Source of the DNA: Mesostigma viride
Lineage: Eukaryota > Streptophyta > Mesostigmatophyceae > Mesostigmatales > Mesostigmataceae
Direction: 5' to 3'
NCBI GenBank assembly: GCA_009746045.1
Contig: RPFO01001395.1
Location: 1-28,107, forward strand
Length of the DNA stretch: 28,107 nt
The number at the start of each line of letters is the position of its first letter. Position 1 is the stretch's first letter. Of this stretch, positions 1-15,200 are shown in pieces. Made by a program: the position numbers and the translations under genes. The notes below the pieces were generated by a model. It saw nothing but the letters and a program-made list of their open reading frames with translations, was not told the origin of the DNA and did no database searches.

Positions 1-295
1 GCCATGCGTTTGATGGCGTGTGATCATGATGCCATGCGTTGGATGACGTGTGATCATGATGCCATGCGTTGGATGACGTGTGATCATGATTGCCATGCGT
101 TGGATGACGTGTGATCATGATGCCAGCGTTGGATGACGTGTGATCAATGCCATAACGTGTGATCATGATATGCGCTTGGATCTATGATGCCATGCGTTGG
201 ATGACGTGTGATCATGATGCCATGCGATTGGATGACGTGATGGAATCGGATCATGATGCCAACGTTGGATGACGTGTGATCATGATGCCGATGCG
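1..295. repeat. Degenerate left section of the 30-bp array
   Basis: The first ten or so monomers carry substitutions, insertions and deletions. Examples are two changes in copy 1, an extra T at 91, a rearranged stretch at 123-195 with shortened monomers, an inserted A at about 227, and disruption at 236-260. From about 296 rightwards the monomers become regular. Decay concentrated at one end is typical of the margin of a satellite homogenised by unequal exchange, so the true left border may lie just outside the window. If the window starts at a contig end, low-quality consensus sequence is an equally good explanation. Confidence 0.8.
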
Positions 296-3200
296 TTGGA
301 TGACGTGTGATCATGATGCCATGCGTTGGATGACGTGTGATCATGATGCCATGCGTTGGATGACGTGTGATCATGATGCCATGCGTTGGATGACGTGTGA
401 TCATGATGCCATGCGTTGGATGACGTGTGATCATGATGCCATGCGTTGGATGACGTGTGATCATGATGCCATGCGTTGGATGACGTGTGATCATGATGCC
501 ATGCGTTGGATGACGTGTGATCATGAGCCATGCGTTGGATGACGTGTGATCATGATGCCATGCGTTGGATGACGTGTGATCATGATGCCATGCGTTGGAT
601 GACGTGTGATCATGATGCCATGCGTTGGATGACGTGTGATCATGATGCCATGCGTTGGATGACGTGTGATCATGATGCCATGCGTTGGATGACGTGTGAT
701 CATGATGCCATGCGTTGGATGACGTGTGATCATGATGCCATGCGTTGGATGACGTGTGATCATGATGCCATGCGTTGGATGACGTGTGATCATGATGCCA
801 TGCGTTGGATGACGTGTGATCATGATGCCATGCGTTGGATGACGTGTGATCATGATGCCATGCGTTGGATGACGTGTGATCATGATGCCATGCGTTGGAT
901 GACGTGTGATCATGATGCCATGCGTTGGATGACGTGTGATCATGATGCCATGCGTTGGATGACGTGTGATCATGATGCCATGCGTTGGATGACGTGTGAT
1001 CATGATGCCATGCGTTGGATGACGTGTGATCATGATGCCATGCGTTGGATGACGTGTGATCATGATGCCATGCGTTGGATGACGTGTGATCATGATGCCA
1101 TGCGTTGGATGACGTGTGATCATGATGCCATGCGTTGGATGACGTGTGATCATGATGCCATGCGTTGGATGACGTGTGATCATGATGCCATGCGTTGGAT
1201 GACGTGTGATCATGATGCCATGCGTTGGATGACGTGTGATCATGATGCCATGCGTTGGATGACGTGTGATCATGATGCCATGCGTTGGATGACGTGTGAT
1301 CATGATGCCATGCGTTGGATGACGTGTGATCATGATGCCATGCGTTGGATGACGTGTGATCATGATGCCATGCGTTGGATGACTGTGATCATGATGCCAT
1401 GCGTTGGATGACGTGTGATCATGAGCCATGCGTTGGATGACGTGTGATCATGATGCCATGCGTTGGATGACGTGTGATCATGATGCCATGCGTTGGATGA
1501 CGTGTGATCATGATGCCATGCGTTGGATGACGTGTGATCATGATGCCATGCGTTGGATGACGTGTGATCATGATGCGTTGGATGACGTGTGATCATGATG
1601 CCATGCGTTGGATGACGTGTGATCATGATGCCAAGCGTTGGATGACGTGTGATCATGATGCCATGCGTTGGATGACGTGTGATCATGATGCCATGCGTTG
1701 GATGACGTGTGATCATGATGCCATGCGTTGGATGACGTGTGATCATGATGCCATGCGTTGGATGACGTGTGATCATGATGCCATGCGTTGGATGACGTGT
1801 GATCATGATGCCATGCGTTGGATGACGTGTGATCATGATGCCATGCGTTGGATGACGTGTGATCATGATGCCATGCGTTGGATGACGTGTGATCATGATG
1901 CCATGCGTTGGATGACGTGTGATCATGATGCCATGCGTTGGATGACGTGTGATCATGATGCCATGCGTTGGATGACGTGTGATCATGATGCCATGCGTTG
2001 GATGACGTGTGATCATGATGCCATGCGTTGGATGACGTGTGATCATGATGCCATGCGTTGGATGACGTGTGATCATGATGCCATGCGTTGGATGACGTGT
2101 GATCATGATGCCATGCGTTGGATGACGTGTGATCATGATGCCATGCGTTGGATGACGTGTGATCATGATGCCATGCGTTGGATGACGTGTGATCATGATG
2201 CCATGCGTTGGATGACGTGTGATCATGATGCCATGCGTTGGATGACGTGTGATCATGATGCCATGCGTTGGATGACGTGTGATCATGATGCCATGCGTTG
2301 GATGACGTGTGATCATGATGCCATGCGTTGGATGACGTGTGATCATGATGCCATGCGTTGGATGACGTGTGATCATGATGCCATGCGTTGGATGACGTGT
2401 GATCATGATGCCATGCGTTGGATGACGTGTGATCATGATGCCATGCGTTGGATGACGTGTGATCATGATGCCATGCGTTGGATGACGTGTGATCATGATG
2501 CCATGCGTTGGATGACGTGTGATCATGATGCCATGCGTTGGATGACGTGTGATCATGATGCCATGCGTTGGATGACGTGTGATCATGATGCCATGCGTTG
2601 GATGACGTGTGATCATGATGCCATGCGTTGGATGACGTGTGATCATGATGCCATGCGTTGGATGACGTGTGATCATGATGCCATGCGTTGGATGACGTGT
2701 GATCATGATGCCATGCGTTGGATGACGTGTGATCATGATGCCATGCGTTGGATGACGTGTGATCATGATGCCATGCGTTGGATGACGTGTGATCATGATG
2801 CCATGCGTTGGATGACGTGTGATCATGATGCCATGCGTTGGATGACGTGTGATCATGATGCCATGCGTTGGATGACGTGTGATCATGATGCCATGCGTTG
2901 GATGACGTGTGATCATGATGCCATGCGTTGGATGACGTGTGATCATGATGCCATGCGTTGGATGACGTGTGATCATGATGCCATGCGTTGGATGACGTGT
3001 GATCATGATGCCATGCGTTGGATGACGTGTGATCATGATGCCATGCGTTGGATGACGTGTGATCATGATGCCATGCGTTGGATGACGTGTGATCATGATG
3101 CCATGCGTTGGATGACGTGTGATCATGATGCCATGCGTTGGATGACGTGTGATCATGATGCCATGCGTTGGATGACGTGTGATCATGATGCCATGCGTTG

Positions 3201-6200
3201 GATGACGTGTGATCATGATGCCATGCGTTGGATGACGTGTGATCATGATGCCATGCGTTGGATGACGTGTGATCATGATGCCATGCGTTGGATGACGTGT
3301 GATCATGATGCCATGCGTTGGATGACGTGTGATCATGATGCCATGCGTTGGATGACGTGTGATCATGATGCCATGCGTTGGATGACGTGTGATCATGATG
3401 CCATGCGTTGGATGACGTGTGATCATGATGCCATGCGTTGGATGACGTGTGATCATGATGCCATGCGTTGGATGACGTGTGATCATGATGCCATGCGTTG
3501 GATGACGTGTGATCATGATGCCATGCGTTGGATGACGTGTGATCATGATGCCATGCGTTGGATGACGTGTGATCATGATGCCATGCGTTGGATGACGTGT
3601 GATCATGATGCCATGCGTTGGATGACGTGTGATCATGATGCCATGCGTTGGATGACGTGTGATCATGATGCCATGCGTTGGATGACGTGTGATCATGATG
3701 CCATGCGTTGGATGACGTGTGATCATGATGCCATGCGTTGGATGACGTGTGATCATGATGCCATGCGTTGGATGACGTGTGATCATGATGCCATGCGTTG
3801 GATGACGTGTGATCATGATGCCATGCGTTGGATGACGTGTGATCATGATGCCATGCGTTGGATGACGTGTGATCATGATGCCATGCGTTGGATGACGTGT
3901 GATCATGATGCCATGCGTTGGATGACGTGTGATCATGATGCCATGCGTTGGATGACGTGTGATCATGATGCCATGCGTTGGATGACGTGTGATCATGATG
4001 CCATGCGTTGGATGACGTGTGATCATGATGCCATGCGTTGGATGACGTGTGATCATGATGCCATGCGTTGGATGACGTGTGATCATGATGCCATGCGTTG
4101 GATGACGTGTGATCATGATGCCATGCGTTGGATGACGTGTGATCATGATGCCATGCGTTGGATGACGTGTGATCATGATGCCATGCGTTGGATGACGTGT
4201 GATCATGATGCCATGCGTTGGATGACGTGTGATCATGATGCCATGCGTTGGATGACGTGTGATCATGATGCCATGCGTTGGATGACGTGTGATCATGATG
4301 CCATGCGTTGGATGACGTGTGATCATGATGCCATGCGTTGGATGACGTGTGATCATGATGCCATGCGTTGGATGACGTGTGATCATGATGCCATGCGTTG
4401 GATGACGTGTGATCATGATGCCATGCGTTGGATGACGTGTGATCATGATGCCATGCGTTGGATGACGTGTGATCATGATGCCATGCGTTGGATGACGTGT
4501 GATCATGATGCCATGCGTTGGATGACGTGTGATCATGATGCCATGCGTTGGATGACGTGTGATCATGATGCCATGCGTTGGATGACGTGTGATCATGATG
4601 CCATGCGTTGGATGACGTGTGATCATGATGCCATGCGTTGGATGACGTGTGATCATGATGCCATGCGTTGGATGACGTGTGATCATGATGCCATGCGTTG
4701 GATGACGTGTGATCATGATGCCATGCGTTGGATGACGTGTGATCATGATGCCATGCGTTGGATGACGTGTGATCATGATGCCATGCGTTGGATGACGTGT
4801 GATCATGATGCCATGCGTTGGATGACGTGTGATCATGATGCCATGCGTTGGATGACGTGTGATCATGATGCCATGCGTTGGATGACGTGTGATCATGATG
4901 CCATGCGTTGGATGACGTGTGATCATGATGCCATGCGTTGGATGACGTGTGATCATGATGCCATGCGTTGGATGACGTGTGATCATGATGCCATGCGTTG
5001 GATGACGTGTGATCATGATGCCATGCGTTGGATGACGTGTGATCATGATGCCATGCGTTGGATGACGTGTGATCATGATGCCATGCGTTGGATGACGTGT
5101 GATCATGATGCCATGCGTTGGATGACGTGTGATCATGATGCCATGCGTTGGATGACGTGTGATCATGATGCCATGCGTTGGATGACGTGTGATCATGATG
5201 CCATGCGTTGGATGACGTGTGATCATGATGCCATGCGTTGGATGACGTGTGATCATGATGCCATGCGTTGGATGACGTGTGATCATGATGCCATGCGTTG
5301 GATGACGTGTGATCATGATGCCATGCGTTGGATGACGTGTGATCATGATGCCATGCGTTGGATGACGTGTGATCATGATGCCATGCGTTGGATGACGTGT
5401 GATCATGATGCCATGCGTTGGATGACGTGTGATCATGATGCCATGCGTTGGATGACGTGTGATCATGATGCCATGCGTTGGATGACGTGTGATCATGATG
5501 CCATGCGTTGGATGACGTGTGATCATGATGCCATGCGTTGGATGACGTGTGATCATGATGCCATGCGTTGGATGACGTGTGATCATGATGCCATGCGTTG
5601 GATGACGTGTGATCATGATGCCATGCGTTGGATGACGTGTGATCATGATGCCATGCGTTGGATGACGTGTGATCATGATGCCATGCGTTGGATGACGTGT
5701 GATCATGATGCCATGCGTTGGATGACGTGTGATCATGATGCCATGCGTTGGATGACGTGTGATCATGATGCCATGCGTTGGATGACGTGTGATCATGATG
5801 CCATGCGTTGGATGACGTGTGATCATGATGCCATGCGTTGGATGACGTGTGATCATGATGCCATGCGTTGGATGACGTGTGATCATGATGCCATGCGTTG
5901 GATGACGTGTGATCATGATGCCATGCGTTGGATGACGTGTGATCATGATGCCATGCGTTGGATGACGTGTGATCATGATGCCATGCGTTGGATGACGTGT
6001 GATCATGATGCCATGCGTTGGATGACGTGTGATCATGATGCCATGCGTTGGATGACGTGTGATCATGATGCCATGCGTTGGATGACGTGTGATCATGATG
6101 CCATGCGTTGGATGACGTGTGATCATGATGCCATGCGTTGGATGACGTGTGATCATGATGCCATGCGTTGGATGACGTGTGATCATGATGCCATGCGTTG

Positions 6201-9200
6201 GATGACGTGTGATCATGATGCCATGCGTTGGATGACGTGTGATCATGATGCCATGCGTTGGATGACGTGTGATCATGATGCCATGCGTTGGATGACGTGT
6301 GATCATGATGCCATGCGTTGGATGACGTGTGATCATGATGCCATGCGTTGGATGACGTGTGATCATGATGCCATGCGTTGGATGACGTGTGATCATGATG
6401 CCATGCGTTGGATGACGTGTGATCATGATGCCATGCGTTGGATGACGTGTGATCATGATGCCATGCGTTGGATGACGTGTGATCATGATGCCATGCGTTG
6501 GATGACGTGTGATCATGATGCCATGCGTTGGATGACGTGTGATCATGATGCCATGCGTTGGATGACGTGTGATCATGATGCCATGCGTTGGATGACGTGT
6601 GATCATGATGCCATGCGTTGGATGACGTGTGATCATGATGCCATGCGTTGGATGACGTGTGATCATGATGCCATGCGTTGGATGACGTGTGATCATGATG
6701 CCATGCGTTGGATGACGTGTGATCATGATGCCATGCGTTGGATGACGTGTGATCATGATGCCATGCGTTGGATGACGTGTGATCATGATGCCATGCGTTG
6801 GATGACGTGTGATCATGATGCCATGCGTTGGATGACGTGTGATCATGATGCCATGCGTTGGATGACGTGTGATCATGATGCCATGCGTTGGATGACGTGT
6901 GATCATGATGCCATGCGTTGGATGACGTGTGATCATGATGCCATGCGTTGGATGACGTGTGATCATGATGCCATGCGTTGGATGACGTGTGATCATGATG
7001 CCATGCGTTGGATGACGTGTGATCATGATGCCATGCGTTGGATGACGTGTGATCATGATGCCATGCGTTGGATGACGTGTGATCATGATGCCATGCGTTG
7101 GATGACGTGTGATCATGATGCCATGCGTTGGATGACGTGTGATCATGATGCCATGCGTTGGATGACGTGTGATCATGATGCCATGCGTTGGATGACGTGT
7201 GATCATGATGCCATGCGTTGGATGACGTGTGATCATGATGCCATGCGTTGGATGACGTGTGATCATGATGCCATGCGTTGGATGACGTGTGATCATGATG
7301 CCATGCGTTGGATGACGTGTGATCATGATGCCATGCGTTGGATGACGTGTGATCATGATGCCATGCGTTGGATGACGTGTGATCATGATGCCATGCGTTG
7401 GATGACGTGTGATCATGATGCCATGCGTTGGATGACGTGTGATCATGATGCCATGCGTTGGATGACGTGTGATCATGATGCCATGCGTTGGATGACGTGT
7501 GATCATGATGCCATGCGTTGGATGACGTGTGATCATGATGCCATGCGTTGGATGACGTGTGATCATGATGCCATGCGTTGGATGACGTGTGATCATGATG
7601 CCATGCGTTGGATGACGTGTGATCATGATGCCATGCGTTGGATGACGTGTGATCATGATGCCATGCGTTGGATGACGTGTGATCATGATGCCATGCGTTG
7701 GATGACGTGTGATCATGATGCCATGCGTTGGATGACGTGTGATCATGATGCCATGCGTTGGATGACGTGTGATCATGATGCCATGCGTTGGATGACGTGT
7801 GATCATGATGCCATGCGTTGGATGACGTGTGATCATGATGCCATGCGTTGGATGACGTGTGATCATGATGCCATGCGTTGGATGACGTGTGATCATGATG
7901 CCATGCGTTGGATGACGTGTGATCATGATGCCATGCGTTGGATGACGTGTGATCATGATGCCATGCGTTGGATGACGTGTGATCATGATGCCATGCGTTG
8001 GATGACGTGTGATCATGATGCCATGCGTTGGATGACGTGTGATCATGATGCCATGCGTTGGATGACGTGTGATCATGATGCCATGCGTTGGATGACGTGT
8101 GATCATGATGCCATGCGTTGGATGACGTGTGATCATGATGCCATGCGTTGGATGACGTGTGATCATGATGCCATGCGTTGGATGACGTGTGATCATGATG
8201 CCATGCGTTGGATGACGTGTGATCATGATGCCATGCGTTGGATGACGTGTGATCATGATGCCATGCGTTGGATGACGTGTGATCATGATGCCATGCGTTG
8301 GATGACGTGTGATCATGATGCCATGCGTTGGATGACGTGTGATCATGATGCCATGCGTTGGATGACGTGTGATCATGATGCCATGCGTTGGATGACGTGT
8401 GATCATGATGCCATGCGTTGGATGACGTGTGATCATGATGCCATGCGTTGGATGACGTGTGATCATGATGCCATGCGTTGGATGACGTGTGATCATGATG
8501 CCATGCGTTGGATGACGTGTGATCATGATGCCATGCGTTGGATGACGTGTGATCATGATGCCATGCGTTGGATGACGTGTGATCATGATGCCATGCGTTG
8601 GATGACGTGTGATCATGATGCCATGCGTTGGATGACGTGTGATCATGATGCCATGCGTTGGATGACGTGTGATCATGATGCCATGCGTTGGATGACGTGT
8701 GATCATGATGCCATGCGTTGGATGACGTGTGATCATGATGCCATGCGTTGGATGACGTGTGATCATGATGCCATGCGTTGGATGACGTGTGATCATGATG
8801 CCATGCGTTGGATGACGTGTGATCATGATGCCATGCGTTGGATGACGTGTGATCATGATGCCATGCGTTGGATGACGTGTGATCATGATGCCATGCGTTG
8901 GATGACGTGTGATCATGATGCCATGCGTTGGATGACGTGTGATCATGATGCCATGCGTTGGATGACGTGTGATCATGATGCCATGCGTTGGATGACGTGT
9001 GATCATGATGCCATGCGTTGGATGACGTGTGATCATGATGCCATGCGTTGGATGACGTGTGATCATGATGCCATGCGTTGGATGACGTGTGATCATGATG
9101 CCATGCGTTGGATGACGTGTGATCATGATGCCATGCGTTGGATGACGTGTGATCATGATGCCATGCGTTGGATGACGTGTGATCATGATGCCATGCGTTG

Positions 9201-12200
9201 GATGACGTGTGATCATGATGCCATGCGTTGGATGACGTGTGATCATGATGCCATGCGTTGGATGACGTGTGATCATGATGCCATGCGTTGGATGACGTGT
9301 GATCATGATGCCATGCGTTGGATGACGTGTGATCATGATGCCATGCGTTGGATGACGTGTGATCATGATGCCATGCGTTGGATGACGTGTGATCATGATG
9401 CCATGCGTTGGATGACGTGTGATCATGATGCCATGCGTTGGATGACGTGTGATCATGATGCCATGCGTTGGATGACGTGTGATCATGATGCCATGCGTTG
9501 GATGACGTGTGATCATGATGCCATGCGTTGGATGACGTGTGATCATGATGCCATGCGTTGGATGACGTGTGATCATGATGCCATGCGTTGGATGACGTGT
9601 GATCATGATGCCATGCGTTGGATGACGTGTGATCATGATGCCATGCGTTGGATGACGTGTGATCATGATGCCATGCGTTGGATGACGTGTGATCATGATG
9701 CCATGCGTTGGATGACGTGTGATCATGATGCCATGCGTTGGATGACGTGTGATCATGATGCCATGCGTTGGATGACGTGTGATCATGATGCCATGCGTTG
9801 GATGACGTGTGATCATGATGCCATGCGTTGGATGACGTGTGATCATGATGCCATGCGTTGGATGACGTGTGATCATGATGCCATGCGTTGGATGACGTGT
9901 GATCATGATGCCATGCGTTGGATGACGTGTGATCATGATGCCATGCGTTGGATGACGTGTGATCATGATGCCATGCGTTGGATGACGTGTGATCATGATG
10001 CCATGCGTTGGATGACGTGTGATCATGATGCCATGCGTTGGATGACGTGTGATCATGATGCCATGCGTTGGATGACGTGTGATCATGATGCCATGCGTTG
10101 GATGACGTGTGATCATGATGCCATGCGTTGGATGACGTGTGATCATGATGCCATGCGTTGGATGACGTGTGATCATGATGCCATGCGTTGGATGACGTGT
10201 GATCATGATGCCATGCGTTGGATGACGTGTGATCATGATGCCATGCGTTGGATGACGTGTGATCATGATGCCATGCGTTGGATGACGTGTGATCATGATG
10301 CCATGCGTTGGATGACGTGTGATCATGATGCCATGCGTTGGATGACGTGTGATCATGATGCCATGCGTTGGATGACGTGTGATCATGATGCCATGCGTTG
10401 GATGACGTGTGATCATGATGCCATGCGTTGGATGACGTGTGATCATGATGCCATGCGTTGGATGACGTGTGATCATGATGCCATGCGTTGGATGACGTGT
10501 GATCATGATGCCATGCGTTGGATGACGTGTGATCATGATGCCATGCGTTGGATGACGTGTGATCATGATGCCATGCGTTGGATGACGTGTGATCATGATG
10601 CCATGCGTTGGATGACGTGTGATCATGATGCCATGCGTTGGATGACGTGTGATCATGATGCCATGCGTTGGATGACGTGTGATCATGATGCCATGCGTTG
10701 GATGACGTGTGATCATGATGCCATGCGTTGGATGACGTGTGATCATGATGCCATGCGTTGGATGACGTGTGATCATGATGCCATGCGTTGGATGACGTGT
10801 GATCATGATGCCATGCGTTGGATGACGTGTGATCATGATGCCATGCGTTGGATGACGTGTGATCATGATGCCATGCGTTGGATGACGTGTGATCATGATG
10901 CCATGCGTTGGATGACGTGTGATCATGATGCCATGCGTTGGATGACGTGTGATCATGATGCCATGCGTTGGATGACGTGTGATCATGATGCCATGCGTTG
11001 GATGACGTGTGATCATGATGCCATGCGTTGGATGACGTGTGATCATGATGCCATGCGTTGGATGACGTGTGATCATGATGCCATGCGTTGGATGACGTGT
11101 GATCATGATGCCATGCGTTGGATGACGTGTGATCATGATGCCATGCGTTGGATGACGTGTGATCATGATGCCATGCGTTGGATGACGTGTGATCATGATG
11201 CCATGCGTTGGATGACGTGTGATCATGATGCCATGCGTTGGATGACGTGTGATCATGATGCCATGCGTTGGATGACGTGTGATCATGATGCCATGCGTTG
11301 GATGACGTGTGATCATGATGCCATGCGTTGGATGACGTGTGATCATGATGCCATGCGTTGGATGACGTGTGATCATGATGCCATGCGTTGGATGACGTGT
11401 GATCATGATGCCATGCGTTGGATGACGTGTGATCATGATGCCATGCGTTGGATGACGTGTGATCATGATGCCATGCGTTGGATGACGTGTGATCATGATG
11501 CCATGCGTTGGATGACGTGTGATCATGATGCCATGCGTTGGATGACGTGTGATCATGATGCCATGCGTTGGATGACGTGTGATCATGATGCCATGCGTTG
11601 GATGACGTGTGATCATGATGCCATGCGTTGGATGACGTGTGATCATGATGCCATGCGTTGGATGACGTGTGATCATGATGCCATGCGTTGGATGACGTGT
11701 GATCATGATGCCATGCGTTGGATGACGTGTGATCATGATGCCATGCGTTGGATGACGTGTGATCATGATGCCATGCGTTGGATGACGTGTGATCATGATG
11801 CCATGCGTTGGATGACGTGTGATCATGATGCCATGCGTTGGATGACGTGTGATCATGATGCCATGCGTTGGATGACGTGTGATCATGATGCCATGCGTTG
11901 GATGACGTGTGATCATGATGCCATGCGTTGGATGACGTGTGATCATGATGCCATGCGTTGGATGACGTGTGATCATGATGCCATGCGTTGGATGACGTGT
12001 GATCATGATGCCATGCGTTGGATGACGTGTGATCATGATGCCATGCGTTGGATGACGTGTGATCATGATGCCATGCGTTGGATGACGTGTGATCATGATG
12101 CCATGCGTTGGATGACGTGTGATCATGATGCCATGCGTTGGATGACGTGTGATCATGATGCCATGCGTTGGATGACGTGTGATCATGATGCCATGCGTTG

Positions 12201-15200
12201 GATGACGTGTGATCATGATGCCATGCGTTGGATGACGTGTGATCATGATGCCATGCGTTGGATGACGTGTGATCATGATGCCATGCGTTGGATGACGTGT
12301 GATCATGATGCCATGCGTTGGATGACGTGTGATCATGATGCCATGCGTTGGATGACGTGTGATCATGATGCCATGCGTTGGATGACGTGTGATCATGATG
12401 CCATGCGTTGGATGACGTGTGATCATGATGCCATGCGTTGGATGACGTGTGATCATGATGCCATGCGTTGGATGACGTGTGATCATGATGCCATGCGTTG
12501 GATGACGTGTGATCATGATGCCATGCGTTGGATGACGTGTGATCATGATGCCATGCGTTGGATGACGTGTGATCATGATGCCATGCGTTGGATGACGTGT
12601 GATCATGATGCCATGCGTTGGATGACGTGTGATCATGATGCCATGCGTTGGATGACGTGTGATCATGATGCCATGCGTTGGATGACGTGTGATCATGATG
12701 CCATGCGTTGGATGACGTGTGATCATGATGCCATGCGTTGGATGACGTGTGATCATGATGCCATGCGTTGGATGACGTGTGATCATGATGCCATGCGTTG
12801 GATGACGTGTGATCATGATGCCATGCGTTGGATGACGTGTGATCATGATGCCATGCGTTGGATGACGTGTGATCATGATGCCATGCGTTGGATGACGTGT
12901 GATCATGATGCCATGCGTTGGATGACGTGTGATCATGATGCCATGCGTTGGATGACGTGTGATCATGATGCCATGCGTTGGATGACGTGTGATCATGATG
13001 CCATGCGTTGGATGACGTGTGATCATGATGCCATGCGTTGGATGACGTGTGATCATGATGCCATGCGTTGGATGACGTGTGATCATGATGCCATGCGTTG
13101 GATGACGTGTGATCATGATGCCATGCGTTGGATGACGTGTGATCATGATGCCATGCGTTGGATGACGTGTGATCATGATGCCATGCGTTGGATGACGTGT
13201 GATCATGATGCCATGCGTTGGATGACGTGTGATCATGATGCCATGCGTTGGATGACGTGTGATCATGATGCCATGCGTTGGATGACGTGTGATCATGATG
13301 CCATGCGTTGGATGACGTGTGATCATGATGCCATGCGTTGGATGACGTGTGATCATGATGCCATGCGTTGGATGACGTGTGATCATGATGCCATGCGTTG
13401 GATGACGTGTGATCATGATGCCATGCGTTGGATGACGTGTGATCATGATGCCATGCGTTGGATGACGTGTGATCATGATGCCATGCGTTGGATGACGTGT
13501 GATCATGATGCCATGCGTTGGATGACGTGTGATCATGATGCCATGCGTTGGATGACGTGTGATCATGATGCCATGCGTTGGATGACGTGTGATCATGATG
13601 CCATGCGTTGGATGACGTGTGATCATGATGCCATGCGTTGGATGACGTGTGATCATGATGCCATGCGTTGGATGACGTGTGATCATGATGCCATGCGTTG
13701 GATGACGTGTGATCATGATGCCATGCGTTGGATGACGTGTGATCATGATGCCATGCGTTGGATGACGTGTGATCATGATGCCATGCGTTGGATGACGTGT
13801 GATCATGATGCCATGCGTTGGATGACGTGTGATCATGATGCCATGCGTTGGATGACGTGTGATCATGATGCCATGCGTTGGATGACGTGTGATCATGATG
13901 CCATGCGTTGGATGACGTGTGATCATGATGCCATGCGTTGGATGACGTGTGATCATGATGCCATGCGTTGGATGACGTGTGATCATGATGCCATGCGTTG
14001 GATGACGTGTGATCATGATGCCATGCGTTGGATGACGTGTGATCATGATGCCATGCGTTGGATGACGTGTGATCATGATGCCATGCGTTGGATGACGTGT
14101 GATCATGATGCCATGCGTTGGATGACGTGTGATCATGATGCCATGCGTTGGATGACGTGTGATCATGATGCCATGCGTTGGATGACGTGTGATCATGATG
14201 CCATGCGTTGGATGACGTGTGATCATGATGCCATGCGTTGGATGACGTGTGATCATGATGCCATGCGTTGGATGACGTGTGATCATGATGCCATGCGTTG
14301 GATGACGTGTGATCATGATGCCATGCGTTGGATGACGTGTGATCATGATGCCATGCGTTGGATGACGTGTGATCATGATGCCATGCGTTGGATGACGTGT
14401 GATCATGATGCCATGCGTTGGATGACGTGTGATCATGATGCCATGCGTTGGATGACGTGTGATCATGATGCCATGCGTTGGATGACGTGTGATCATGATG
14501 CCATGCGTTGGATGACGTGTGATCATGATGCCATGCGTTGGATGACGTGTGATCATGATGCCATGCGTTGGATGACGTGTGATCATGATGCCATGCGTTG
14601 GATGACGTGTGATCATGATGCCATGCGTTGGATGACGTGTGATCATGATGCCATGCGTTGGATGACGTGTGATCATGATGCCATGCGTTGGATGACGTGT
14701 GATCATGATGCCATGCGTTGGATGACGTGTGATCATGATGCCATGCGTTGGATGACGTGTGATCATGATGCCATGCGTTGGATGACGTGTGATCATGATG
14801 CCATGCGTTGGATGACGTGTGATCATGATGCCATGCGTTGGATGACGTGTGATCATGATGCCATGCGTTGGATGACGTGTGATCATGATGCCATGCGTTG
14901 GATGACGTGTGATCATGATGCCATGCGTTGGATGACGTGTGATCATGATGCCATGCGTTGGATGATGCATGATGCGTTGGATGACGTGTGATCATGATGC
15001 CATGCGTTGGATGACGTGTGATCATGATGCCATGCGTTGGATGACGTGTGATCATGATGCCATGCGTTGGATGACGTGTGATCATGATGCCATGCGTTGG
15101 ATGACGTGTGATCATGATGCCATGCGTTGGATGACGTGTGATCATGATGCCATGCGTTGGATGACGTGTGATCATGATGCCATGCGTTGGATGACGTGTG

